From Megaustenia siamemsis (lineage: Eukaryota; Mollusca; Gastropoda; Stylommatophora; Ariophantidae): a stretch of DNA of 64,000 bases. Location of the stretch: positions 56,009,103 to 56,073,102 of the forward strand of contig JAVIAB010000059.1 in assembly GCA_032433765.1 (NCBI GenBank). Reading direction: 5' to 3'. Position numbers and translations under genes: made by a program. The notes under the pieces were generated by a model. It worked only from the letters and a program-made list of their open reading frames with translations. It did no database searches and was not told the DNA's origin. Each line of letters starts with the position of its first letter. The stretch's first letter is position 1. This document shows, one piece after another, positions 11,301 to 21,900 of the stretch.

Positions 11301-12447
11301 CTCTTCACATCTCTGAGGTTGTTCATGATGTTTCTGTAACATTGATCTGTGCATGTGCTGATCTCACCTAAACTGTCAATCAGTTTGTTCCTCAATTGCC
11401 ATCAACATTAGACTCGTATTTCTCCAGCTCTTTTTAAACATTCTTCATTAGGTATTTTTGAGTCCATAGAATTCGTAACATTTTTTCTGATAAACCATCC
11501 CAACTGTCTCCAATATTCTCTGTGTTGCCTTGCTTATCGTCCCATGATTCACATCCATGTAGTAGAACAGATTTTATGTAGCACTTCAAGACACGTCTTC
11601 TAACATTATTTGGCAATGATTTATTACATTGGATGTTTTTTCAGTCGATGGAATTCTGTCTTGACTTGCCCTATTCTGCCTATAATTTCTGTCTTGACTT
11701 GCCCTATTCTGCCTATGATTTCTTTCTTTACCTGTCCTATTCTGCCTATAATTTCTTTCTTTACCTGTCCTATTCTGCCTATAATTTCTTTCTGTACCTG
11801 TCCTATTCTACCTATAATTTCTTTCTTTACCTGTCCTATTCTGCCTATAATTTATGTCTTTACCTGTCCTATTCTGCCTATAATTTCGTTCTTTACCTGT
11901 CCTATTCTGCCTATATATAATTTATGTCTTTACCTGTCCTATTCTGCCTATAATTTCTTTCTTTACCTGTCCTAATCTGCCTATAATGTATGTCTTTACC
12001 TGTCCTATTCTGCCTATAATTTCTTTCTTTACCTCTAATATACTGTCTATAATTTATTTCTTTACCTGTCCTATTCTGCCTATAATTTCTTTCTTTGCCT
12101 GTCCTATTCTGCATATAAATTCTTTCTTTACCTGTCCTATTCTGCCTATAATTTCTTACTTTACCTGTCCTATTTCCTATTCTGCCTATAATTTCTTTCA
12201 TTACCTGTCCTATTCTGCCTATAATTTATTTCTTTACATGTCCTATTTTGCCTATAAATTCTTTCATTACCTGTCCTATTCTGCCTATAAATTCTTTCTT
12301 TACCTGTCCTATTCTGCCTCTAATTTCTGTTAAGTATGTCCTTGATATCAACCACAAATGTCTTACCTGATAAACACAAACATCGCCGACAGCCAACGCA
12401 ATTAGAAACGTGCACAACAAAGACAGGTGTTGGACGTTCTTAGCCAT
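7029..12447 (-). CDS. LRR-1: secreted leucine-rich-repeat protein (3 coding exons)
   Basis: Predicted 486-aa secreted LRR protein joined from exon 1 (12367-12447), exon 2 (10727-10831) and exon 3 (7029-8303), all phase 0. Residues 1-22 are a hydrophobic signal peptide. CVYQ at the end of exon 1 joins ECTC at the start of exon 2, giving an LRRNT-like Cx4CxCx6C cluster. Exon 3 holds about a dozen irregular LRRs, then a C-terminal cap with LVCTC, GNCG and a final C. There is no transmembrane segment or GPI-like tail, so it is probably extracellular. The same exon lengths occur in LRR-2 and LRR-3. I cannot give a function. The layout resembles invertebrate proteins often auto-named oplophorus-luciferin 2-monooxygenase non-catalytic subunit-like, but that is recall, not a search. 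The exon model is well supported by paralog comparison; function is unknown. Confidence 0.85.
8450..8692 (+). mobile_element. Probable SINE sharing its 3' tail with the LINE at 56030-56408
   Basis: Ends GCCCTATGTACCG, GGCTCGAAAGGTCAATTGAT, then AGATA repeats. The last about 45 bp match the 3' end of the LINE fragment near 56361-56408. The 5' boundary is uncertain. Located in LRR-1 intron 2. Confidence 0.5.
8693..9897. other. Intron 2 of LRR-1 with an orphan coding-like segment
   Basis: No recognised gene. A plus-strand frame is open from about 9171 to a TGA ending at 9478 (about 102 codons: DRYHKLDPLLIATIV..., LDVINSFLDVGRAQDF..., TLRDWLRRGSKHI), non-repetitive and protein-like. Its end (from 9419) is shared with the minus strand at about 58020-58122. 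Confidence 0.4.
9898..10214. repeat. (TTATA)n pentanucleotide array, about 63 copies
   Basis: Nearly pure; a few interruptions (TTACA near 10000-10018 and a short slip at 9958-9962). Confidence 0.97.
10320..10640 (-). mobile_element. SINE-C copy
   Basis: tRNA-like head on the minus strand (GACTGGTTGGTCTCGAGAC, then GTGGGTTCAAATCTCGGC as B box). Body ATTTCTCTCTGCGACAACC and CACTTACTCATCGATAGA. Other copies are at 54478-55220 (+, interrupted) and 57225-57545 (-). Confidence 0.8.
10637..10690. repeat. Fragment of the foldback-type repeat F
   Basis: GGACTTGGAATATGAGGAAA then CTGCAACAAGGAACACTT, as in both arms at 13862-14385 and at 42440-42490. Confidence 0.6.
10727..10831 (-). CDS. LRR-1 exon 2 (LRRNT cysteines, 35 codons)
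   Basis: The acceptor is TTTTCAG|GAATGT and the donor AAAC|GTGAGT. The peptide starts ECTCTDTTINCENRG and ends PILNLN. Its 105-nt length and the E-C-x-C/INCE-x-R pattern are identical in LRR-2 and LRR-3. A SINE-C copy lies immediately downstream of the donor. Confidence 0.87.
10832..11404. other. LRR-1 intron 1, unassigned part
   Basis: Unique AT-rich sequence; nothing recognised. The 11060-11280 stretch has moderate GC and a 60-codon open frame without a recognisable motif. Confidence 0.4.
11405..11616 (-). mobile_element. Non-LTR RT fragment
   Basis: VRRRVLKCYIKSVLLHGCES, then EKMLRILWTQKYLMKN: the post-core RT segment in decayed form. Confidence 0.65.
11655..12323. repeat. 33-bp minisatellite, about 20 copies (LRR-1 intron 1)
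   Basis: Unit TTTCTTTCTTTACCTGTCCT, ATTCTGCCTATAA; pyrimidine-rich on the plus strand. Ends about 45 bp from the LRR-1 exon 1 donor. Confidence 0.95.
12367..12447 (-). CDS. LRR-1 exon 1 (signal peptide)
   Basis: 27 codons starting MAKNVQHLSLLCTFLIALAV and ending GDVCVYQ, then donor CAG|GTAAGA. Cleavage is likely around ALAVG/D. An AG acceptor lies just 5' of the ATG (TTCCAG|AAAATG), as in LRR-2 and LRR-3, which implies an upstream untranslated exon. Confidence 0.86.
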
Positions 12448-12814
12448 TTTCTGGAATTTACATTATAACCAAAAATAATTATAAGTTAATCCTTATTTAA
12501 GTAAATTAAATTACGTAAGATATGTAAACATTTGATATCAGTCTTGGGAATAAAATTAGAATGATGTTTACCCATATATACATTAAATTGTCTGTAGGCT
12601 TACAAAACGTGGACTATTATGGAAGATAAGTGTGGTCCAACCTTTTCTTACCCGAGGGCCAAACACATTGCATGAGGTCTCAGACCGTCATTTATTTATG
12701 TATCAGTAGCTAATGAGAACATCAAAGAACGTACTCACTGTCCTTCAATACTCCTTCAGATCTGAACTTTAAAACTGTCTATGAACTGTCAAGCTAAAAC
12801 TGAAAAATCCGCTG

Positions 12815-13362
12815 TCTCCAACTTAATAACTTTTCATTTAAGTCTCTAACTCAATAACTTTTCATTTAAGTCTCTAACTCAATAACTTTTCATTTAAATC
12901 TCCAACTCAATAACTTTTCATTTAAGTCTTCAACTCAATAACTTTTCATTTAAGTCTCTAACTCAATAACTTTTCATTTAAGTCTCTAACTCAATAACTT
13001 TTCATTTAAGTCTCTAACTCAATAACTTTTCATTTAAGTCTCTAACTCAATAACTTTTCATTTAAATCTCCAACTCAATAACTTTTCATTTAAGTCTTCA
13101 ACTCAATAACTTTTCATTTAAATCTCCAACTCAATAACTTTTCATTTAAATCTTCAACTCAATAACTTTTCATGTAAGTCTCTAACTCAATAACTTTTCA
13201 TTTAAGTCTCTAACTCAATAACTTTTCATTTAAGTCTCTAACTCAATAACTTTTCATTTAAATCTTCAACTCAATAACTTTTCATGTAAGTCTCTAACTC
13301 AATAACTTTTCATTTAAGTCTCTAACTCAATAACTTTTCATTTAAGTCTCTAACTCAATACT
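12815..13362. repeat. 28-bp minisatellite, about 20 copies (LRR-1 intron 0)
   Basis: Unit TAACTTTTCATTTAAGTCTC TAACTCAA, with TCTCCAACT and TCTTCAACT variants. Confidence 0.95.
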
Positions 13363-13861
13363 GCGAGCTTGAAGAATGATTTAGGAGCCGTCTGACAACA
13401 TCTGTTAAATTGACTTTTGTTTATTTTTTCTATGATGTCGCACAACCCCATTAATAAAACCTGATGGTCTTATTGGTCAATATTTTCCCCACCTTCAGAT
13501 AGCCCCACCCGGTAATTGTATAGCTTTGTTCCAGCATCGGAGGTTCTCAAAAGCAGCCAATCGGCATTTTCTCGTTGTCTTTGAAATAAACAACAAACGG
13601 CAGTCCGTGTACCCGATAGGTGAAATTCCTTGGCACTTGCCCACCCGTATCAGACGATCAAGACGAGATTTTGGCGACAATTAGAGATCTTCACAACATT
13701 CTTTCCCTCATCGACCGACATCCACCCTTACCCAAAGTCACAAGCTCACAAGAATATTATTACTGGACAGATGTAAAGACTTCCCCGGAGAAACGGTTGT
13801 AAAAGTCATTGGAATCTCCGTCTAGGCGTTATCATTGATAAGTTCGGAATTGGAGTCAACA
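13363..13861. other. No recognised gene
   Basis: Unique sequence in LRR-1 intron 0; short open frames on both strands without motifs. Confidence 0.4.
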
Positions 13862-14385
13862 ACGATGGCCTAACATCATTAAGCGCTATACATTTTAAAA
13901 AAAATACGACGATCTTCATTTTTAAGAGGACGTGAACTTCCGGTATATGGTGGATAGGCGGCGGGAGCAATTGAAAGCTATGCATGAAAAGTGTTCCTTG
14001 ATGCAGTTTCCTCATGTTCCAAGTCCGGCTTGTTGCAGGAGCTACTGAGTTAAGTACTCTGTGCACACCGTGAGCTGTGTCTTACGATGTTCTCCATCAT
14101 ACGCAATCGTCATTCATCGTAAACAATGGGAATATCGAAACACGGTCAAAACAGATGAACTGCACAGCTCACAGTGTGCACAGAGCACTTAACTCAGTAG
14201 CTCTTGCAACAAGCCGGACTTGGAATATGAGGAAACTGCAAAAAGGAACACTTTTCAGGCATAGTCTTTAATGGTTCCTGTCGCGTATCCACCATATTGA
14301 CTGGAAGTTCACGTCCTCCTGAAAATGATGATCACCATTAAAAAATAAAATATATAGCGCTTGCTGATGCTAGGACATCACCCTT
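13862..14385. mobile_element. Foldback (inverted-repeat) element, family F
   Basis: Left arm 13862-14070 and right arm 14160-14385 are inverted copies. Left reads TTAAGCGCTATA, GGACGTGAACTTCCGG, AGTGTTCCTTGATGCAG, CTCTGTGCACACCGTGAGC; the right arm reads the complement in reverse order. The spacer is about 90 bp. No coding capacity. A single-arm relative lies at 42395-42815. Confidence 0.72.
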
Positions 14386-14635
14386 ACTCCAAATCCGAAC
14401 ATATGAAACACAGTTAGTCATCGGACTATCTCCGTCGCACATCAAACAACAGACTGTAAGATCTCCCTACAATGTGAAATTGTGGAATTATGAATCCCTC
14501 CCGACTAACATGAACCTCAGGGAGTGGCTACGCTCACTTAATTTATATAAATATATATAACAAATGAAGTGATGCGAGCAACCTGATTAAAATGAAACCA
14601 GATCAAGCAAAATCAACATCTTTCTGCATCAAACC

Positions 14636-14815
14636 ATCACGTCAGAGGGAGATCGAGGAAGAGATGGATAGACGTATTAATAGACACATGCAAGGATTAT
14701 AGAAATCATTTCTACCCCTACAGAGCCAATATACGCCCACAAACGACTATACATCTGAATGGGAAGGGGCTAAAAGAACAAGTAGATCAATTTCTTGAGT
14801 TATTAGATTATATCA
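14636..14815 (+). mobile_element. Non-LTR retrotransposon 3' fragment
   Basis: RGRSRKRWIDVLIDTCKDYR is the GRPRKRWID signature near the C-terminus of non-LTR ORF2 proteins; a stop follows shortly. Confidence 0.6.
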
Positions 14816-15189
14816 TACATTCCGTCATTCTCCTGAGATGCTTAAAGGCAATATCAGATGGATAAAATAGAGAGAAACATTTGTCCTGTCGTATTCAATA
14901 GATGGTATTACTCACATAATTTACCTCTAATTCTTTACTTCTGAACTATTTTCATAGGCTGATTTACATCATGTGGTTCATCATCTCAATTACCGGGCAT
15001 GCTGGCGTAGGTGATCATGTCTATCCACAATTTTCGATCTCGACAGTTATTTCGAACGAGGGTTTTCCATTGGAATTCCCCTTAACGTTGTTGTCGTGAT
15101 TTCTATTATTCATGATTGTACAAAGAAGTTACGACTGTGGTTTAGTTTTCTGTTGCCTTCCGTCGGTTATTACAATTAATTTCGATCAT

Positions 15190-15435
15190 GGTTAGAATTA
15201 GGATTGTTCTGACCAGGTTTGAGGTGCGCGTGGCCGTACGGCTAGAACGTGGGCGTGGCCGTACGGCTAGAACGTGCGCGTGGCCGTACTGCTAGAACAA
15301 CTGTTTCGCTGAAAAGCCGGCGTACGATGATCGAAACCCGCTGTAGACAAAAAGGATTTTTTATATCGGGGATGAAATAAAAATCCTTCTGACAGGTCGT
15401 AGCGACTGCTTGACCAAGCGGTCTTTATCCCTATA
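15190..15435 (+). mobile_element. SINE-G copy with triplicated head
   Basis: The GTGCGCGTGGCCGTACGGCT AGAAC head is present three times (15218-15300), followed by GATGATCGAAACCCGCTGTA (B-box-like) and TGACCAAGCGGTCTTTATCC. A minus-strand copy with a single head is at 33185-33392. Confidence 0.65.
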
Positions 15436-16204
15436 ATTAGCTATACTTTGGAAAATCGCCTTATAGTCCAGTATGGTTCGCTGACCCCGAGAGGTATGAA
15501 TGTATCACACTCATACGCATAGTTTCTTTTTGTTTGCTCCTTCCCTTTTGCATAGCCTTCTCTACTACACATATTTGGGTTCTTTGGTCTACTTACTATG
15601 TCATGCTTTTTATAGTTCTTCTCCTCTAGTCCCTTATGAGACACTTCGGTTTTCTCCTCTATAATTTTTTTCTGTGCTCCTTACCCCTCATTTGTTTTTA
15701 CTGTACCCCACTCTCAGACATCTCACTCTTAGCGTCTTTTTACACCTGTCAGTCTACTATTCGATTCTTTCTCCTTTGTGTTTGCACACTGACCCCTGTG
15801 TTAACTCCTCTGGTTCTGTTTACATTTACGCACTTTTTGGCACGATTTTCGACGTTCGCGACAGCCGCACTTGGTTACGATTTTATTTTGGATTTCACAG
15901 GATAGTTGTATTTATTGTTGTTGTTTTCTTTAACACATTTCGATTGTTTTTGTTTTGGTTGTTTCTTTATCAGTTTTGTGTGTGTGTTTTTATTGTTTGT
16001 TCCTGATGAAGGCCTATTGAGCCGAAACGTTGTTTAGTCTGTGTCGTCCACTTGTCACGTAAAGCTTCTTACATACCATTTTTTTATTTTTTTATTTTTC
16101 CGGTCTTTATCCCTCTAGTTCTATCATGAGCCCTCAACATACACCAGCAATGGTAATATGTGTCGCAAAAAAAGTTTTTTTTTTCTAACCACTTCTATGC
16201 AATA
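15436..16204. other. No recognised gene; possible retroelement end
   Basis: Pyrimidine-rich, with short plus-strand open frames. CCTGATGAAGGCCTATTGAG followed by CCGAAACGTTG (16002-16032) resembles the end motif often seen in Penelope-like elements. A weak tail match to SINE-G lies at about 16098-16150. Confidence 0.35.
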
Positions 16205-16465
16205 AGTAAGTAAAGTACCCCCCGTCACGCCAAGTGGCGTATAGGGAAATATGGTGTTAGTGACCCTATATTGTACAGACCTTCAGCACATGATTTTTGG
16301 GGTAATGTGGTCAGTATTACGTCCGTGCTGCTTTACTTTCCCAGAAAAAAAATCCGGTACCCATTTAAGGCTGGGTGAGCCCGGAAGCCGTTGGTTGGGA
16401 TCGAACCCTACCCCTTGTCCTTTGTAGTCCAGTTCACTAACCCCTGAGCTATCGCGGCTCCTAGG
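16205..16465 (-). mobile_element. SINE-A full copy with 11-bp TSD
   Basis: tRNA-like head on the minus strand (GCCGCGATAGCTCAGGGGTT with A box, GGGTTCGATCCCAACC as B box), the shared GGAAAGTAAAGC body, and an end that faces GCCACTTGGCGTGACGGG. TSD TCTATGCAATA at 16194-16204 and 16466-16476. It lies in LRR-1 intron 0 near exon 0. Confidence 0.9.
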
Positions 16466-16833
16466 TCTATGCAATAGGAACACAAATTCAGGATGAAGAT
16501 AGTCCGGTCTTATAGGCTCAAGGCCCACAATCCTGTTGGACATTAGTAGCGACACCTATCTAATCACTTGCTACTATTTGTTACATCGTGGGTCTGTTGC
16601 TGTCTTGTTTTATCTCATAAGACAGTCTATACTATCAGGAAATCAGCAAGCGAACAGTATGTTACACAACACATAGAAATGAGATCACACATATCAATAC
16701 AGAATTATTTCTTCAATTAAATATATCTAACCAATAGGTTCGGTTGAATTATATGCAAGTTGTATTAATGATCGCACAGGGAACCTTCTTATAAAAATAG
16801 CAGCTAAATTGAGACAACAATTAAGAAACTCAC

Positions 16834-16876
16834 CGACCAGTTGTCCCGAACAGATCTGTGAATATAACCGGATCTG
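16834..16876 (-). promoter_or_regulatory. LRR-1 untranslated exon 0 and core promoter block
   Basis: The minus strand reads TCTTATCTCAGATCCGG, then about 43 nt, then a donor TCG|GTGAGT at 16834/16833. The same block and a donor at a similar distance occur upstream of LRR-2 and LRR-3. TTATCT is a GATA-factor site in reverse and TCAGATC resembles an initiator, so I place the start near 16876. The start site is inferred. Confidence 0.6.
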
Positions 16877-17169
16877 AGATAAGAGTTAACATAGACTGCA
16901 TTTTTAGCACATCCTGCTGTAATAATATTTCGATATGTAAAACATTCTTATCTTTTCTGCCTTGATTGGCTAAGGGTGAAAATAGCATACAAAATTGGAG
17001 GGGTCATTAAGTAACATCGAAACGAAGGATAGGAAACGAAGGTTTCTGTTAAAGAGGTAATCTTGCAATTATAACGTTTTGATTACAAACATAAGAACAG
17101 ATAAGATGGTGTGGTAGCGTGATAAAAAAAAATCATAATACAACACGAGTCTTTAATAAACATTACGAG

Positions 17170-17310
17170 AACAGCAGACTCATGGGCCGACCACGAAAAA
17201 GATGGATTTAAGGAATATTAGAAACACTAGGAAACAAAATAGCATCAGATGCCAATAAAAGAGCAAAAGACCGCAAATTATATCTCATCGATGATGAAAG
17301 TACATGATGA
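17170..17310 (+). mobile_element. Non-LTR retrotransposon 3' tail fragment (family d)
   Basis: GGCCGACCACGAAAAAGATG, then AAGACCGCAAATTATATCTC; same ending as the copy at 35760-35915. Upstream of the LRR-1 promoter block. Confidence 0.65.
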
Positions 17311-17315
17311 AGGGA

Positions 17316-17437
17316 GGAAGAAAGAAAGAAAGAAAGGCAGGATGAAAGAAAGAAAGAAAGAAAGGAAGAAGGAAAGAAGGAAAGAAAGAAGGAAAGAAGG
17401 AAAGAAAGAAAGAAAGAAAGACAGAAAGACAGACACA

Positions 17438-17470
<33 letters not shown>

Positions 17471-17495
17471 AAGAAAGACAGAAAGAAAGAAAGAA
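17316..17495. repeat. (GAAA)n-rich purine tract
   Basis: GAAAGAAA with GGAAG interruptions. It follows directly on the family d tail, so it may be the expanded 3' tail of that insertion. Confidence 0.9.
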
Positions 17496-17599
17496 CACTA
17501 TTTTGATATAATCAAATAAATCCAGTCATCAAATAAATAAACTATGCTGAGGTGTGAATCTGTTCTCAGGAAGAAGATCAAAATATTAAAGGGCATTGT

Positions 17600-18400
17600 A
17601 TAATAGATGATCATCATTACTGTGTGCCGTCTCCGCATCACAGGTTAGTGAAACATGGGGCGTCATTCAGCTCCGACGCTTGATCTGATGGTACAGTTTG
17701 TCATGCCCTGACTTGTCCATTTTTTATGTTACTCATCCATGTTTGTCTTGGTCTGCCTCTGCCACTTTTACCTTGTATTTTCCCATCCAAGATTACTTAT
17801 AGTAGGCTGTTGAGTCTTTTAATATGCCTCAGAAATTTGTCTTGTTTGAATTGTGTTTAGTAGTTCTCTTTTAATTTTTAGTTGCTTTAAGACTTCATCG
17901 TTTGTTTTCTTTTCTTTCCATTCAATTCTATCTATTCTTCTATAAATCCACATTTCAAAGGCTTCAATTTTCTGTTCTGTTTTCTTGTCTAATGTCCATT
18001 TTTCTGGCACCATTAAGGAATTTTGAGAAGATTTTGCTATTTTTAGTTTTAGCGCTGGTGTTATTTGTTTTGATGTTAGTATATTTTTCATGGCATTAAA
18101 ATTCACTTTTTGTTATTTCTATTCTTTCGTTTCTTTCAGTTTTACATTATCCATCATTTTTGTCCAATGTAGTTGTATCTCTGAACTGTCTCCAGTTATA
18201 TTCCTTCAACGTGGGCATCCATTTGTCGGTTTTGAGTATTTTCTTTCTTCATGATTATAGTTTTAGTCTTTTTGAAATTTGTAATTAATCAATATTTTTG
18301 GTTGTCATGTTTATTTAATTAAATAATTGGTGTAGATCTTTATGATTTTCTGATAATGAAACAGTATCACCTGCATATGCATTGAGTTTTCTATACTCAG
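17600..18400 (-). mobile_element. Non-LTR retrotransposon fragment (family c)
   Basis: Minus strand: NFNAMKNILTSKQITPALKL, MVPEKWTLDKKTEQKIEAFE, MWIYRRIDRIEWKEKKTNDE, ending in the GRQRQTKT-like tail and CGGAGACGG 3' end. Several stops. Related 3' ends at 42030-42235 and 51370-51545. Confidence 0.75.
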
Positions 18401-18769
18401 ATAAATATTCTTGGTAGGCAGAGGTTCAGCAACAAATCTTATTGGTAGCGAGAAGTTCAGGAACCTATGATATTGTTAGGGAGAGATCACATACAAGATT
18501 TGATTAATTGGAGAAACATTGTTTTAGTCAAGAAGGAAGATAAGATCAGGTAAGTACTTCTTAAATATAACCATCTACAAATGTATAGTTAGACCGTAAA
18601 ATGAGCGCATGTGAGACCTAGCGATCTAGCACATGGGGAAATCAGGGGTAACCCCAACGTGTATTTTTAAATGAAGCCCTTAACATACGGCTGACTTAGC
18701 AGCTCGGTAAGGGATAAACGTCATGTGCTCAGAGAAATCAAAGAACATGAAGAATGACTCTAGAGGCTC

Positions 18770-18965
18770 TCTCTTTGAAATGTGGGTTTAGAGAAGAATA
18801 TGTAGAATTGGATGGAAAGAAAAGAAAAAAACGATGGAAGTTTTAAAACAACTAAAAATGAAAAGAGCACTATTAAATACAATTGGAACAAGACAGATGA
18901 CATTTTTGGGGCATGTTAAAAAACACAACAGCCTAATAAAAGTATTATTGGAAGGAAAATTCATA
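18770..18965 (+). mobile_element. Non-LTR RT fragment abutting the large satellite
   Basis: Frames read FEMW, RRICRIGWKEKKK, LKQLKMKRALLNTIGTRQM and FLGHVKKHNS with stops. It ends within about 20 bp of the first 42-bp satellite unit. Confidence 0.7.
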
Positions 18966-18984
18966 TTATGACAGGCATCCAGAT

Positions 18985-21900
18985 TTGGTAACCCTCTGAC
19001 ACTGTCGCACTTAGTATAGACTTCAGGTAGTAACCCTATCACATTGTGCCACTTAGTGTAGCCATCAGGTAGTCACCCTCTCACATGGTGCCACTTAGTG
19101 TAGCCATCAGGTAGTCACCCTCTCACATGGTGCCACTTAGTGTAGCCATCAGGTAGTCACCCTCTCACATGGTGCCACTTAGTATAGCCATCAGGTAGTC
19201 ACCCTCTCACATGGTGCCACTTAGTGTAGCCATCAGGTAGTCACCCTCTCACATTGTGCCACTTAGTGTAGCCATCAGGTAGTCACCCTCTCACATGGTG
19301 CCACTTAGTGTAGCCATCAGGTAGTCACCCTCTCACATGGTGCCACTTAGTATAGGCATCGAGTAATCACCCTCTCACATTGTGTCACTTAGTGTAGCCA
19401 TCAGGTAGTCAACCCTCTCACATTGTGCCACTTAGTATAGCCATCAGGTAGTCACCCTCTCACATGGTGCCACTTAGTATAGCCATCAGGTAGTCACCCT
19501 CTCACATGGTGCCACTTAGTATAGCCATCAGGTAGTCAACCCTCTCACATTGTGTCACTTAGTATAGCCATCAGGTAGTCACCCTCTCACATGGTGCCAC
19601 TTAGTATAGCCATCAGGTAGTCACCCTCTCACATGGTGCCACTTAGTATAGCCATCAGGTAGTCACCCTCTCACATGGTGCCACTTAGTATAGCCATCAG
19701 GTAGTCACCCTCTCACATGGTGCCACTTAGTATAGCCATCAGGTAGTCAACCCTCTCACATTGTGTCACTTAGTATAGCCATCAGGTAGTCAACCCTCTC
19801 ACATTGTGGCACTTAGTATAGCCATCAGGTAGTCACCCTCTCACATGGTGCCACTTAGTATAGCCATCAGGTAGTCACCCTCTCACATGGTGCCACTTAG
19901 TATAGCCATCAGGTAGTCACCCTCTCACATTGTGTCACTTAGTATAGCCATCAGGTAGTCACCCTCTCACATTGTGTCACTTAGTATAGGCATCGAGTAG
20001 TCACCCTCTCACATTGTGCCACTTAGTATAGCCATCAGGTAGTCACCCTCTCACATTGTGTCACTTAGTATAGCCATCAGGTAGTCACCCTCTCACATTG
20101 TGTCACTTAGTATAGGCATCGAGTAGTCACCCTCTCACATTGTGCCACTTAGTATAGCCATCAGGTAGTCAACCCTATCACATTGTGTCACTTAGTATAG
20201 CCATCGGGTAGTCACCCTCTCACATTGTGTCACTTAGTATAGCCATCAGGTAGTCAACCCTCTCACATTGTGTCACTTAGTATAGCCATCGGGTAGTCAA
20301 CCCTATCACATTGTGTCACTTAGTATAGCCATCAGGTAGTCAACCCTATCACATTGTGTCATTTAGTATAGCCATCAGGTAGTCAACCCTATCACATTGT
20401 GTCACTTAGTATAGCCATCAGGTAGTCAACCCTATCACATTGTGTCACTTAGTATAGCCATCAGGTAGTCAACCCTATCACATTGTGTCACTTAGTATAG
20501 CCATCGGGTAGTCACCCTCTCACATTGTGCCACTTAGTATAGCCATCAGGTAGTCACCCTCTCACATTGTGCCACTTAGTGTAGCCATCAGGTAGTCACC
20601 CTCTCACATGGTGCCACTTAGTATAGCCATCAGGTAGTCACCCTCTCACATTGTGCCACTTAGTGTAGCCATCAGGTAGTCACCCTCTCACATTGTGCCA
20701 CTTAGTATAGCCATCAGGTAGTCACCCTCTCACATGGTGCCACTTAGTATAGCCATCGGGTAGTCACCCTCTCACATGGTGCCACTTAGTATAGCCATCA
20801 GGTAGTCACCCTCTCACATTGTGTCACTTAGTATAGGCATCGAGTAATCACCCTCTCACATTGTGCCACTTAGTATAGCCATCAGGTAGTCACCCTCTCA
20901 CATTGTGTCACTTAGTATAGGCATCGAGTAATCACCCTCTCACATGGTGCCACTTAGTATAGCCATCAGGTAGTCACCCTCTCACATTGTGTCACTTAGT
21001 ATAGGCATCGAGTAATCACCCTCTCACATTGTGCCACTTAGTATAGCCATCAGGTAGTCACCCTCTCACATTGTGCCACTTAGTATAGCCATCAGGTAGT
21101 CACCCTCTCACATTGTGCCACTTAGTGTAGCCATCAGGTAGTCACCCTCTCACATTGTGCCACTTAGTATAGCCATCGGGTAGTCACTCTCTCACATTGT
21201 GCCACTCAGTATAGCAATCGAGTAATCACCCACTCACATTGTGCCACTTAGTATAGCCATCAGGTAGTCACCCTCTCACATTGTGCCACTTAGTATAGCC
21301 ATCGAGTAATCACCCTCTCACATTGTGCCACTTAGTAAAGCCATCAGGTAGTCACCCTCTCACATTGTGCCACTTAGTATAGCCATCGGGTAGTCACCCT
21401 CTCATATTGTGCCACTTAGTGTAGCCATCAGGTAGTCACACTCTCACATTGTGCCACTTAGTGTAGCCATCAGATATCACCGTCTTACATTGTGCCACTT
21501 AGTATAGCCATCGAGTAATCACCCTCTCACATTGTGCCACTTAGTATAGCCATCAGGTAGTCACCCTCTCACATTGTGCCACTTAGTGTAGCCATCAGGT
21601 AGTCGCCCTTTCACATTGTGCCACATTAGTGTAGCCATCAGGTAGTCGCCCTCTCACATTGTGCCACTTAGTGTAGCCATCAGGTAGTCACACTCTCACA
21701 TTGTGCCACTTAGTGTAGCCATCAGGTGGTCACCCTCTCACATTGTGCCACTTAGTATAGCCATCGAGTAATCACCCTCTCACATTGTGCCACTTAGTAT
21801 AGCCATCAGGTAGTTGCCCTCTCACATTGTGCCACTTAGTGTAGCCATCAGGTAGTCACCCTCCCACATTGTGCCACTTAGTGTAGCCATCAGGTAGTCA

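Noticed and set aside
16383..16460. tRNA gene on the minus strand (also at 30070-30150, 36940-37020, 48541-48615)
   Set aside because: A and B boxes are present but no cloverleaf closes; these are heads of SINE-A with the common body and TSDs.
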